Source of the DNA: Roridomyces roridus
Lineage: Eukaryota > Basidiomycota > Agaricomycetes > Agaricales > Mycenaceae
Assembly: GCA_029378245.1 (NCBI GenBank)
Contig: JARKIF010000092.1
Coordinates: 61,378 to 125,377, forward strand
DNA length: 64,000 nucleotides
Direction: 5' to 3'
Below, one piece after another: positions 32,338 to 41,699 of the stretch. The notes beneath the pieces were generated by a model. It did no database searches and had not been told where the DNA came from. It saw only the letters and a list, made by a program, of their open reading frames with translations. Each line of letters starts with the position of its first letter. Position 1 is the stretch's first letter. The position numbers were made by a program, and so were the translations under genes.

Positions 32338-32432
32338 TATAACGCGTTTTTTGTATGGGAGGGCGTTCAACGCGTTAGGACGCGGGATTTCCGTTGAGAG
32401 TTTAACGCGTTGAGCGTTCGACGCGTTAAACG
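32338..32432. repeat. Right subterminal cluster of TTAACGCGTTAA-like motifs
   Basis: ATAACGCGTTTT at 32339, TTCAACGCGTTAGG at 32368, GTTTAACGCGTTGAG at 32400 and TTCGACGCGTTAAACG at 32417, with a degenerate TTTAACGTGTTCG at about 32608 inside the terminal repeat. Mirrors the left cluster at 17815-18085. Confidence 0.8.
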
Positions 32433-32651
32433 CCGTTCAATCACGTGCAACCCACCATCTTTTATTTTTTTTTAAAACAATTTCAGAAACAATATTAATT
32501 AAAAGCGAAAATGATTTGTTTTGATGCCGAAAGCTGACAGTGCGGCTGGACAGAGCTCCGGCAGCCCTGCCGCGTCCCATTTGGGAATCCCTCCCAGAAT
32601 CCCTGGTTTAACGTGTTCGCCTATGGCGTAATATCCCTGTTTAATGTGTTT

Positions 32652-32970
32652 ATTTCACTGGACCAGCTGTTCGACTTCCGGAATCATCTGCGTATCCGAG
32701 CTGGTGTCAACATGAACTGGAGCCTGGGTGCCATGAGTTTGAGACAGTCATTGAAAAAGGTCAACGCACCGGGTCTCCAGATGTATTTCTATGAGCTCTC
32801 CGCGACAGATCCGCCAGCGCCTGCTTGCGATTCGCAGAGTTGATACCACAGATTGTTTCGTGATCCGCGAAGTGTTTGAGGATGGGTTCGTCACAATATC
32901 GACAGTGTTTGATTTGTTGCAGCCGGAATGCCTGCTTGGCTGGACGCCGCTTACGCCGTGTAGCGGGCAT
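32652..32970 (-). pseudogene. Plavaka-like transposase, N-terminal exons
   Basis: From the ATG at 32968-32970, MPATRRKRRPAKQAFR is followed by a small C2HC/C2H2-like motif (HCRYCDEPILKHFADHETIC) and RKQALADLSRRAHRNTSGDP. An intron starting GTGCGTTG and ending CACCCAG (about 32726-32771) leads to APVHVDTSSDTQMIPEVEQLVQ, which runs into a stop where the KDZ element begins. Such an N-terminal zinc-finger exon on this strand fits the start of the transposase whose body resumes at 17586. The join cannot be proven because the target duplication is unclear. Confidence 0.5.
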
Positions 32971-33318
32971 GGTGAAGGGAGAGAGAGAGTAAGAGTTGAG
33001 TAAGAGTCGATTGTGCATGACCGTGTTTGTGGAGCAATTTTGATCCGTCAAACCCGTGACTCCGAGAAGGCCGGTTGGTCCCTGTTGGTCCGCACCTCTT
33101 CCTCTCTCACCATGCGTCTTCCATTCACACCCTGCGGACGACCTGCTCGGTGCATGCCCCTTGCTCGACCACAACAGCGTCGCCCTAGCTTTTGACATCC
33201 ATCTCGCGTCTGACCTCATCCTGTGCGGTGGAGAGTGGTGTTGTGGGGCGGGTGGAGCGCCATGTATATAATGGTGAGTCGCTCGCCTCGCTTGCTCCAT
33301 TTCTTAACCACAACCACC
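32971..33318. promoter_or_regulatory. Divergent intergenic promoter of the Plavaka-like element
   Basis: A 348-bp gap separates the start codons of the minus-strand transposase and the plus-strand companion gene. A TATA-like TATATAA lies at about 33267-33273, about 45 bp upstream of the latter's ATG. Confidence 0.45.
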
Positions 33319-35004
33319 ATGCCCCGCAGGAGCCGCTCTCCCAGCCAGGAGCGCCCTCAAACACGACCTCGTCCTCCACTTGCAGATGCGCTCAATCTGT
33401 CGCAGCAGTTCACGCCGCACAAGACTCCGCGCACGATGCGGAAGGTGTGTACCTCGTCTACATGTCGATTCTGCTCACATGACTCTCCATTCCAGCTGCG
33501 TGGCGACATGCAAGTACGCTTGAACGAGCACCAAGACCTTCTCGCCGACAAGGATCAACAAATCGCTGACCTCACCAACCAAGCCCTCGACAACAACCAT
33601 CGCCCTCGCAAACGACGCCGTCGTAACCACCGTACAGACGGTGTGGACAAAGGCGACGCCGGCCTCAACCTGGACACCGCTCAAGACCTCATCCGCTCCG
33701 CTGGGCGCCGCTTCGCTCTCGTCAAGGGGCTCTTCCTCTATGACAAGGAGAGTACTTGGTCCGTGGCTCAAGACGAGCGCTTCGACCCTTCGAAGGAGTT
33801 TCAGTCGGACGAGAATCGTGTGCAGGGCCAGCTTCTCGATGTCCTCGAAGTCCTTCCCCCGACGTCAGGCGGCTGCGGCAGAAGGATTGGGTTGCGGAGA
33901 GCGTGCGTCTGCTGTGCCTAGCTTCTTGATCCCGTACTAACGCGCTCAAGTTCACCGACGGTCTCGAGGGCGAGCGTGGCACCATAGGCCATCGCATTCG
34001 TGGGGAAAGCCTCCAGTACATTGTCGCCGACCCCGCCGCTTTCGACACGTCGACCTCTCGCAAGGCCGTGTTCAAAGAGTTCATCGGCTACAACACTTCC
34101 TCGGGAACGTCGCGGGCGTTCTACTCCAACTTCAAGGTCGAGGTACTCTACGACGAGTATGATGGTACCCTTCAAGTGGACCATCTCTTCCGCAACAGCA
34201 TCCTCCTCAAGGTACGCCATACCTGTCTTTGTGGATCTCCTGCTGATATCTTCGAGATCTATGCATCCATCATTCGTGGGCCCAAGGGAGCGAAGGGTCT
34301 TCTCGACGGCACATTGCAGCGACCGCGGGGCAAGTCCGTCGAAAAGAAGTATCACATCAAACGTATCACTGCCGGCGCCATCGCCAACTGCGCCATTTTG
34401 GTCCGTCCTCACTCTGTCGTCGCTGCCTTACTGATCGCCGGATTCAGGCTATCTGGCTCCACTCGCCTGACACGCAACTTCAGGAGCGTGGCGACACTAC
34501 GCGGATCAACTATCGTAAGCGCCACTCCGAATACTTGCGGTTCATCGTCGGCGGCCTACAGGACGGAGCTGTGTGGACGGAGGAGCTCCTTCGCTACTGG
34601 AACGATAAGTTCTTCGATGACGGCACCGATGGAGACGAAGACGACGTCGACGGCGATCGTGATGCAGAGAACGCAGACATCGAGGAAGATCGGGCCATCC
34701 TTCTGAACGCCCCGCGTCGCTCGCCGAGGCCCTCGGTACGTTTGGTCCATGCATTCTTAATGTTACTGACTCGATGAGCTAGCCTTCGTGTCAACCGACT
34801 CCCGGTCCTTCTCAACCTTCGCAGCAGTCATCGTCCCCTCATCGTCTTCCTTCCCCTTCACGTCACCCTTCTCCAGCACGTCACCCTTCTCCTCCGCGTC
34901 GTCGATCCCCCTCTGCATCTCCGAATCGGGGTCAAGACCAGGCAGCGCAAGAGGCCGGGGGCACGCCGCGTCCGACGAGGCGATCAAATGCCGGGTGGCG
35001 ATGA
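33319..35004 (+). CDS. Companion gene of the Plavaka-like element (DUF6698-like family)
   Basis: Starts MPRRSRSPSQERPQTR, an Arg/Ser/Pro-rich segment. After a first intron (about 33445-33496) comes MQVRLNEHQDLLADKDQQIADLTNQA (coiled coil). The family core follows: AGRRFALVKGLFLYDKES, GQLLDVLEVLPPDVRRLRQKDWV, FIGYNTSSGTSRAFYSNFKVEVLYDEYDG, IYASIIRGPKGAKGLLDG and RGDTTRINYRKRHSEYLRFI. A last exon (34784-35004) adds a Ser/Pro/Arg-rich tail. This pattern recurs in many basidiomycete proteins that I associate with DUF6698 and repeats; the name is from memory. Introns have GT-AG ends, but a one-nucleotide shift is needed at a C-run near 33853. Its position between transposase and right terminal repeat marks it as a passenger or second transposition gene. 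Function unknown. Confidence 0.55.
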
Positions 35005-35216
35005 ATACTTAAATTGAATGTGCACTATTATATTATATAGCGAATCAAATGTATTTTTTTTTCTTCCCTGGATGAGCCGCATTGCAACGTCTTGCAATGT
35101 TGACATGGATTGTAAGTTGATAATCCATTGTAAGGTCCGGGGTGGATCGTAAGCAGTTACAATCCTAGGATGTTCCGACCTAATCCACGAAATCTTTATG
35201 GGATTGTAACGTCGTG

Positions 35217-35261
35217 TAATCATATATAAACCCATGTAATCAACCGTGGATTTTTCCGACA
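35217..35261 (-). repeat. Right terminal inverted repeat of the Plavaka-like element
   Basis: Complement starts TGTCGGAAAAAT and is followed outward by TTA (35262-35264), matching the left target duplication. Inside it (35060-35216) are repeated GGATTGTAA/TTACAATCC words also seen at 7681-7745. Confidence 0.8.
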
Positions 35262-35378
35262 TTAATTGTGCTCCATTATTAGCATTACTTATGAAATGCA
35301 GTGTCCGCGTGTAAAGGATAGAAGATGATAATAACTAGCAAAGTCCGTATGATCATAGCAAAGAAAGGTCCAAACCAC

Positions 35379-38300
35379 TCAAGCATGGTTGAGTAGAACT
35401 CTGTCAATTGCCGCGTTGATGGCGGTCTTGCGCGGCGTCAGGTCCATGCCAAACTGCGATTCTAGTTGCCGACGGATTTCCCGTTTTGTGATCGAGTTGA
35501 GGTCCGCAGAGCGTAGCACGTCCTGTACTGCGCGCTCGAGCTCTGCATCACTCGGTGCCCCTGGTGGTAAATCAACCTCCGCGGGGCTGCCTGTTGTTGG
35601 AATTGGTATGTCAAGATAATTCGTAGTCGGTCGTGTGTCCATCGGATAGCCATGTAGAGACTGGGGTGTGTTGCGCCCAGATTGGTAACCTGGGGAGGGG
35701 AATTGCATCGGTGCGTAGCCTCCGACCTGTGACGGCGCAGGCGAGTACCCGCGAGGCTCGTACGTGGTCTCTCTGCCATAGAGCGACGCGGTATGCACCG
35801 AATTGGCATAACCATCGCCTCGAAGTTTCGGCGGGGGAGCCCAAGACCCGATGCTGTGGTTGGATTCCTTGTCCCACAGTTCGTTCTCGTAGTCGTTCCA
35901 GGACTTGAGAGGGATCACTCGGGAGTCGAATTTGCCCTCGTCCTAGAATGAATCAGTAAGGATCGCTGAGGAAAGAAAAAAGTACCAACATGAACAATCA
36001 TCTTCTTTCCAGACTCTCCCATGACAAGACGAGTAGCGCCCCAAGAGAAATCATCCATGCGCCAGAAGGAGTAAAGGGGCAGCATGAAAGAGAAGACGGG
36101 AATGGCAAGGATATAAAAGACCATCCATCCGATCATGTCCCATTTGCGGCGGAGAATGAAGACCAAGGCCTGAATGGCGTAGATGGCGATAATCATGACG
36201 AGAGAGATGGTCTGAATCTGCTCGCCCTCGGCAACGACGACGTAGACGAGGTAGACTAGATACGCGACGGTGACGGGCTGGGTCAAGGTAGAGACCAAGT
36301 CGATCATAACAATGAAGCGCATGGAGAAGCAGCAGAAACCGCAGAGCTGCTCGAGGAAGACAAGCTCTCCTAGATTGTGCACCGTCGAGTTGATCCACCG
36401 ACGACGCTGCGACAAAAGAACCTTCCAATCATCAGGCGCAACAGTGTACGCATGCGCGTCCCGCACAAACTGCGTCTTGAACAGCGGGAAGTGCTTCAAT
36501 AGCAGCGTCGTCAGATACCGATCTTCTCCGAGATGGAGCAGGTTTTTCATGTGCAGCGTGTCCACGCGGTTCTCCGAATAGTCGGCGATGAGTTGATTCG
36601 AGATGAGGAGGGGTTTGTGGGTGTCGGGAGTACGGAGACGGTAAAGGGTAAAACAACCAGGCAGACAAGTCACGGAGCCAAACAAACTCTCGAAGGCCTT
36701 GGCCATGTTGTGAGAAATGAAGTACTCGTAGACCTGAAACATTAAGTCGGGGTCACAACTTGGTATGATTGCTGCTTACCTGCATCATGGTGATAATGGA
36801 TTGCTTCGCGTTTGCAAGCTCGGTTTCACCACAGACCCCAAGTAGCTTCTTATCATGGATCATGGAAGAGATCAAACGGTTGACGGAGAACTGGTCGACA
36901 GTGGTATCCGCGTCTACCATGAACACATACTCGTAAAAGGTCGGGTTCACACCAATCACATTCTTGATCTGGTGGTACATTTCCAACTCGAGCGGATTCA
37001 TGGGCGAGTTGAAGTGGACCTAACAAAGGAATCAGGAAAGGTCACGTGGAATACGACACTGGACGCACCTTGTTCAAAAAGTGCATCAGCAGCATTTGAG
37101 AGTCTCGTTTACCGCGATTGCCTGGACGGGATCGCTCGGTAGGCTTGCCGACCTTGGCAACGACAAGATAGGGGACAACATGACCTTTGCACTCGTACAA
37201 GCCCGAGTAGACCTTGCCCATGTTGTGCTGCTTTGCTCCCTCGCCGAGCGAAAGAAAACTAAGCGGCTCAGGGTCGAGATTGGGGTCGGCCCCAAGAATG
37301 TCCAGTACAATACGAGGTGTAGGACGGTCATTGCCAGATCCGACGATCATACCATCGCAAATGATGAGCAGAAGCTTGCGCTTGTCATCATACTTGAGTT
37401 GCGCGAGCGAGTCAATCGTGCGGCGGAGGGATTGGTCGCCTTCCGTATAACAGGGAACTTGACAGATCACGAACTTGTCGTGGTCTTCCGGCGCACGGAC
37501 GCCCGCTAGAGAAATGGATGCCAGGAACTTGAAGCCAATGACGGAAACCATGATGATGGAGAGAATGAGCAGGAGGTAGGTCGAAAATATGCATTTGGCA
37601 GACTGTCGGGTGTCAACCTTGCCGACGATGAACAGGTTTCGAAGGCAGACTCTCTGGCGTTGCAACTGGTCCGAGGTGAGAGGAAGGCCGTTGATCAACT
37701 TGGTCACGTCGCCGCCCGCGTTCAGCTTGAAGATATCGACGACCTGGTCCGACATGAAGTTGCTGTCCACTTGTGGTGCCGCCGTTCCGGCAGGCGGCAC
37801 GATTCCGGGAGGGTTCTGCACATAGTTGGTGAGGTCATAGACCAGGCCGTTATAGATGCCGATGGAGCTGCCGTTGTTGGCCATGGAGCGGACTTCTTTT
37901 GGGGTCAAGCCGACGAAGCCGCGGCGAGCGGTCCAACGCATCTGGACCATGCTCTCAAAGTACCAGTCTGGGCGCGAGTCGTTGGTGAAAAAGCGGAAGT
38001 CGTGGTACTGAGCGTTCTTATCCGTGACATTCTTGGAGCTGAATGTAACATACGGGCTAACCCCGCCGTCGACACCATTGCACAGCGCGCTGACCTGGAC
38101 AGGGAAGATGCTGTCCGCGTTGGTACCCCCATAAGTCTTCAAGAGGGTCTTTGGCGGAACAACCGAGACAACGCGGGTGTGCTGAGACGCGACAACATTC
38201 AGGTCAAACACCTCCCCGCGCACCGAAGTGAACACGTTGTTGGGATTCGTCTGGAAGTTGTGCCCGGCGAGCTCGGACGAGCTGAATACATGCTCCGTCG

Positions 38301-41300
38301 GGCAGATGAGGCGACCAAGGAACACGATGACGAACGCTGTGCAGACACAGATAAACCAGATCATCAAGTTGAGCGCAAACTTTTCGCGCCATGCTTGACG
38401 CACATCCAGCCGCTTCATCCTTCCCAGGTAGGACAGGCATGGATTCGGCACCCACCACGTGAGAATCCAGCAAAGGAGGACCCATCTCCGGCGGGCACTA
38501 CTCTCTTTGATGATCTCGGCCGTCTCCCCTTCCTGGATTTCCCCTGCAAGCGCATCCTTGTCCAGTAACGGCGCAGAACCTTTCACATCACCCGCGCCGA
38601 ACATATTGCGACTGGGAGCATAGCTCTCGCTCCCAAAGTTGGACGCCGACTCTGCGTCGACGGCAGACGTGTAGCGGCTACGGGCATCAAAGTCCGAGTC
38701 GCCGCCATGAAGGGCCTTGTGCTCATCGTACCCGTCATCCTCGCGTTCGTATAGATCTGCCCGCTGGAACGGAGAGGCGTGCGCAACGAGAGGCAGGGCC
38801 GCGTTCGAGTCACCAAATGGCCCGCTTACTCCAGCAGCCCCCCACGGAGAGCTCTCGCCTTCCAGGTGTGGCGACGGATAGGGTGCGTACGGATCAGCCG
38901 ATAGCCCACGAGGGTCCAACCCACCCTCCACTTCGCCATCCCGCAGACGATTGCGCTTCTGCTCTTCGCTATCTTGCGCACGCAGTCGGTCCTCGAACTT
39001 GTGGAAGGCCAGATGGGACAGATAGACCTAGGTATAAAGTTAGAAATATGCCCTTGCATTGAGAACAGACAAGACTTGCCTTGTGGACGCCAACCACGAG
39101 ATCCTTCTCTGCCAGACCGACGGCGGTCCGTGCTTGCTCGACTCTCTCCCTGGGATCCCCCTCCACGACACCTGCATCAGCCATACCACTGCCATACCGC
39201 ACACAAAACTCGTCCACCGTCATCCCAACCTCGAATACGGTTGCACACCGCCGCGCTGCCGCCGTCAGTCCAGCACTGCGAACTTGTCCCTTGACCGATC
39301 GACCCTCAAGCTGATTGGGCAGCTGCGACTCGTTAGGGTTGATACAGAACACGTGCCATGCTTGGGTGTCGTCGAGCGTGGCAAAGAGGGTGTCCAGAGC
39401 AGATCGGAATTCGCCGGCGATCGCCGCGGTCCCCGACACACCAAGCGCAGAGTCGTCCACCACCGCGTCGTCATCCTCCGGGATGGCGCCGACAGGAGAC
39501 AGCGGAGTGCTACGCTTCGGGGCGTTCTTGCGCCGGGTAGAGGGAGCACGCATGGGTTTCACAGGCTGCTGTGCCGCGACGATGGTGTCTTCATTCCTCG
39601 GGTGGGCCGTGGTCGAGATGGCACGACCCATGTATAAACCCTTGACAAAAGGATTGACACTGCCAGTTCCGCTCTCGCGATCGTTGTCCCCACGTAGGAG
39701 GCGCAAAAAGTCTGGGTTGAGAGTGTCGAGGTTGCGCTCGAGGAAATGTTCGGCGCTGTAGGTGACAGGCCCGTTGAAGTGGTTGATGGTGAAACCCAGA
39801 GTGCCGGCGGATGTCTTGAAAGAGGAATGGTTGCCCCATCGCTTGGCGAAAGCTTCGACCATTGTCGCGTCCGACTTCTTGGGCGCTCGCCGAGCCTGGT
39901 CGTCCATAATGTGTATCAGGCCTCCGGGCTTGTTTTGCAACAGGCGGATACACTCGGAGTTGTCAAAGTAGGGCACAGTAGCGGGTGCGGGAACAAATCG
40001 AGGGATGAGCCCTTCGGCCGTGTATTCGCTCACGTGTGACTCGAATAGCTGGTTCTGCGTCCAACTTTGGAGTCGCTCGTTGGCAAAATTGATGCAGAAC
40101 TGGTCGAGAGAGTTTGGGCGGGAACTCATATTCTGAGGACCTGGGAGGTCAAAGAGCCCGATCAAGGTCGAAAAGTCGTCCTTGCACAGGCGTTGGTTGA
40201 TGTGTTCGTTGAGCCAGGCAAAGAGGAGCGAGTAGAGGGATTTAGCGAGATCGTCCCGATTGTCTGACGCGCCGTCCGGGTCAAGGAAGATTGTGCACAA
40301 CTCCTTCTTGACGAGCTTGGTTTTGTAGCTGAGGGCCTGCTCAAGGTCCTCGGGGTGAACACCGAGAAAGTCTGCTGCGATTTCGCAGACATCGGTGTTG
40401 CGCACGACTGCCGCATCCTCGTTGCGACTGCGGTCGATCGTAAACTCGAGATTGCCGAGATGCAGAATGGCAGCGACGAGCTGGCACGTCTGAGCTACAT
40501 GACGCTTGGACAAACCAATGGTCTTGAGAGCGACTTTGAGCTGGTCAAAGCGCACAGCATCGTCGGTAGGGCGGGCGTTTGGGGCGGGGGCAGCACGATG
40601 CTGGCCAAGATAGCGATACGTCGTCTTGTCGGCGAGGTGGAGGTGCTGGCGTTCCTCGGGCGTCGCACCGGCCACGAGGTAGTAGAAAATGTGGAAATTG
40701 CGTTCGCCATTGGGAGCACCAGCCACGCGATTACGCTCCAGATAGTAGTCGAGGGTTTTTATGCCCTGTAGACGACCTCGGTCACTGAATTGCAGCTCTG
40801 TGTATTTGCCAAAGCGCGAAGCATTGGGATTGAACAGTGTGCGAGCGTTTCCGAAAGACTCGAGTACAAACTCGGACGCAGGAACTTGGGCCGCGAGCTT
40901 GGAGCCTTTTTTGCCCGGGTTGCTGACGCTAAGCTCAAGGAGCGCCTTGATGGCCAGGCGGCGGTTCTCTGACTTTCCGCTGGCTGTTTCCCCGCTGGAA
41001 ACGGAATGTGAGAAAGGCGATGCATCGGCCAAAGGATGCCGCTGAGGGCTTACCTGAATACAATGGACTGGTCCTGAGAGGTGCGCTTCATGTGAAAGTA
41101 TGCATTGTTGGCGAGCTGGAAGATGTGGGGCGGGAGAGGCAGCTTTTGATCGTTGGTATCGCGGTACTCGGCGGCATAATTATAAAGGACAGAGTCAGAG
41201 CTGGAGGAGACGTATTTGTGGGGATTGAGGGCAACGAGGGCTGAGGAGCCGAGGTCGGTGTATATCGCGTCGGCCATGAAACGCTCGCGGAGGCATGCGA

Positions 41301-41385
41301 CGATGACATCGTCCGACACCGACGAGAGCGTGGCGAGGTCCGTGACGGCCTCCAAACGCTGGTGAAGAGTCGACTGCCGGTTCAT
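35379..41385 (-). CDS. Chitin synthase with N-terminal myosin-like motor (class V type)
   Basis: Makes chitin at the plasma membrane for cell-wall growth; the motor-like part aids delivery or docking of secretory vesicles. From [14 protein letters not shown] the first exon ends in QDQSIVFR; the next gives GETASGKSE (P-loop), [10 protein letters not shown] (switch I) and a degenerate switch [11 protein letters not shown] cytochrome-b5-like segment ([13 protein letters not shown]) and several membrane helices follow. The chitin synthase core has [46 protein letters not shown] and the QRRRW motif. The C-terminus ([16 protein letters not shown]...[14 protein letters not shown] region) is a DEK-C-like helical domain. 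Introns at about 41025-41083, 39030-39080, 37022-37070, 36736-36780 and 35944-35990, all GT-AG. About 1,900 residues, normal for the class. The Plavaka-like element ends 118 bp past its stop. Confidence 0.95.
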
Positions 41386-41699
41386 CTCGACAAGTTTTCA
41401 AGGGCTACAGAGAGTTGTAGCAGAGAAAATAAAAAGGTTGCAAAATGACGCACCGTGCGTGTCCTTGTGCTCGTGGTGGACGCAGGTATGAGCAGGTGAC
41501 GCGGATTATGCGGCTGGAGTTGATCGGCGGTGAGAGGCGTGGAGGTGGGTGAATGTAGAGAGAACGACCGAGCGACGGCGGGGACGTGGTCGTCGTCGAC
41601 GGTCGGGTGGAGTGGAAACGAAAGAGAGAAATACTGATCGCTTTTATTACACGTGTGACAAAGTACGTCAGGCTACAGGACCGCACTAAGTACTCGAAG

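Larger units (their letters stand above)
17634..32638. mobile_element. KDZ transposon carrying TET/JBP and other cargo (about 15 kb)
   Basis: Ends are proposed from imperfect inverted repeats: 17634-17673 and the complement of 32600-32638 start AGGGAT and share CCATA, CGAAC, GTTAA and CAGGG in the same order (about 28 of 39 aligned positions). Both ends are followed inward by clusters of TTAACGCGTTAA-like motifs. Inside are a KDZ transposase (minus), a TET/JBP-type dioxygenase, a GRPP/Cys-rich protein, two unrecognised small genes and a large homeobox-like/acidic protein (all plus). Outside both ends lie exons of the Plavaka-like transposase, so the element disrupts that gene. I could not fix an exact target duplication; GGTTTACG (left) and TGTTTATT (right) are weak candidates for an 8-bp one. 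Linkage of TET/JBP genes with KDZ transposons in basidiomycetes is established. Confidence 0.75.
7660..35261. mobile_element. Plavaka-like DNA transposon with nested KDZ and gypsy elements (27.6 kb span)
   Basis: The ends are inverted repeats starting TGTCGGAAAAAT. An ungapped comparison of about 45 bp inward matches at about 34 positions. The flanks are TTA on both sides (7657-7659 and 35262-35264), a 3-bp target duplication as expected of CACTA-related transposons. Inside are a minus-strand transposase gene whose exons are scattered over 32970-7859 and a divergent plus-strand gene at 33319-35004. Subtracting the nested KDZ element (about 15.0 kb) and gypsy element (6.66 kb plus 5-bp duplication) leaves about 5.9 kb, a normal size for one autonomous DNA transposon. 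The right end lies about 118 bp beyond the chitin synthase stop codon. Confidence 0.8.

Noticed and set aside
17617..32648. An exact 8-bp target duplication for the KDZ element.
   Set aside because: The best pair (GGTTTACG and TGTTTATT) agrees at only five of eight positions, so I report it only as a weak candidate.
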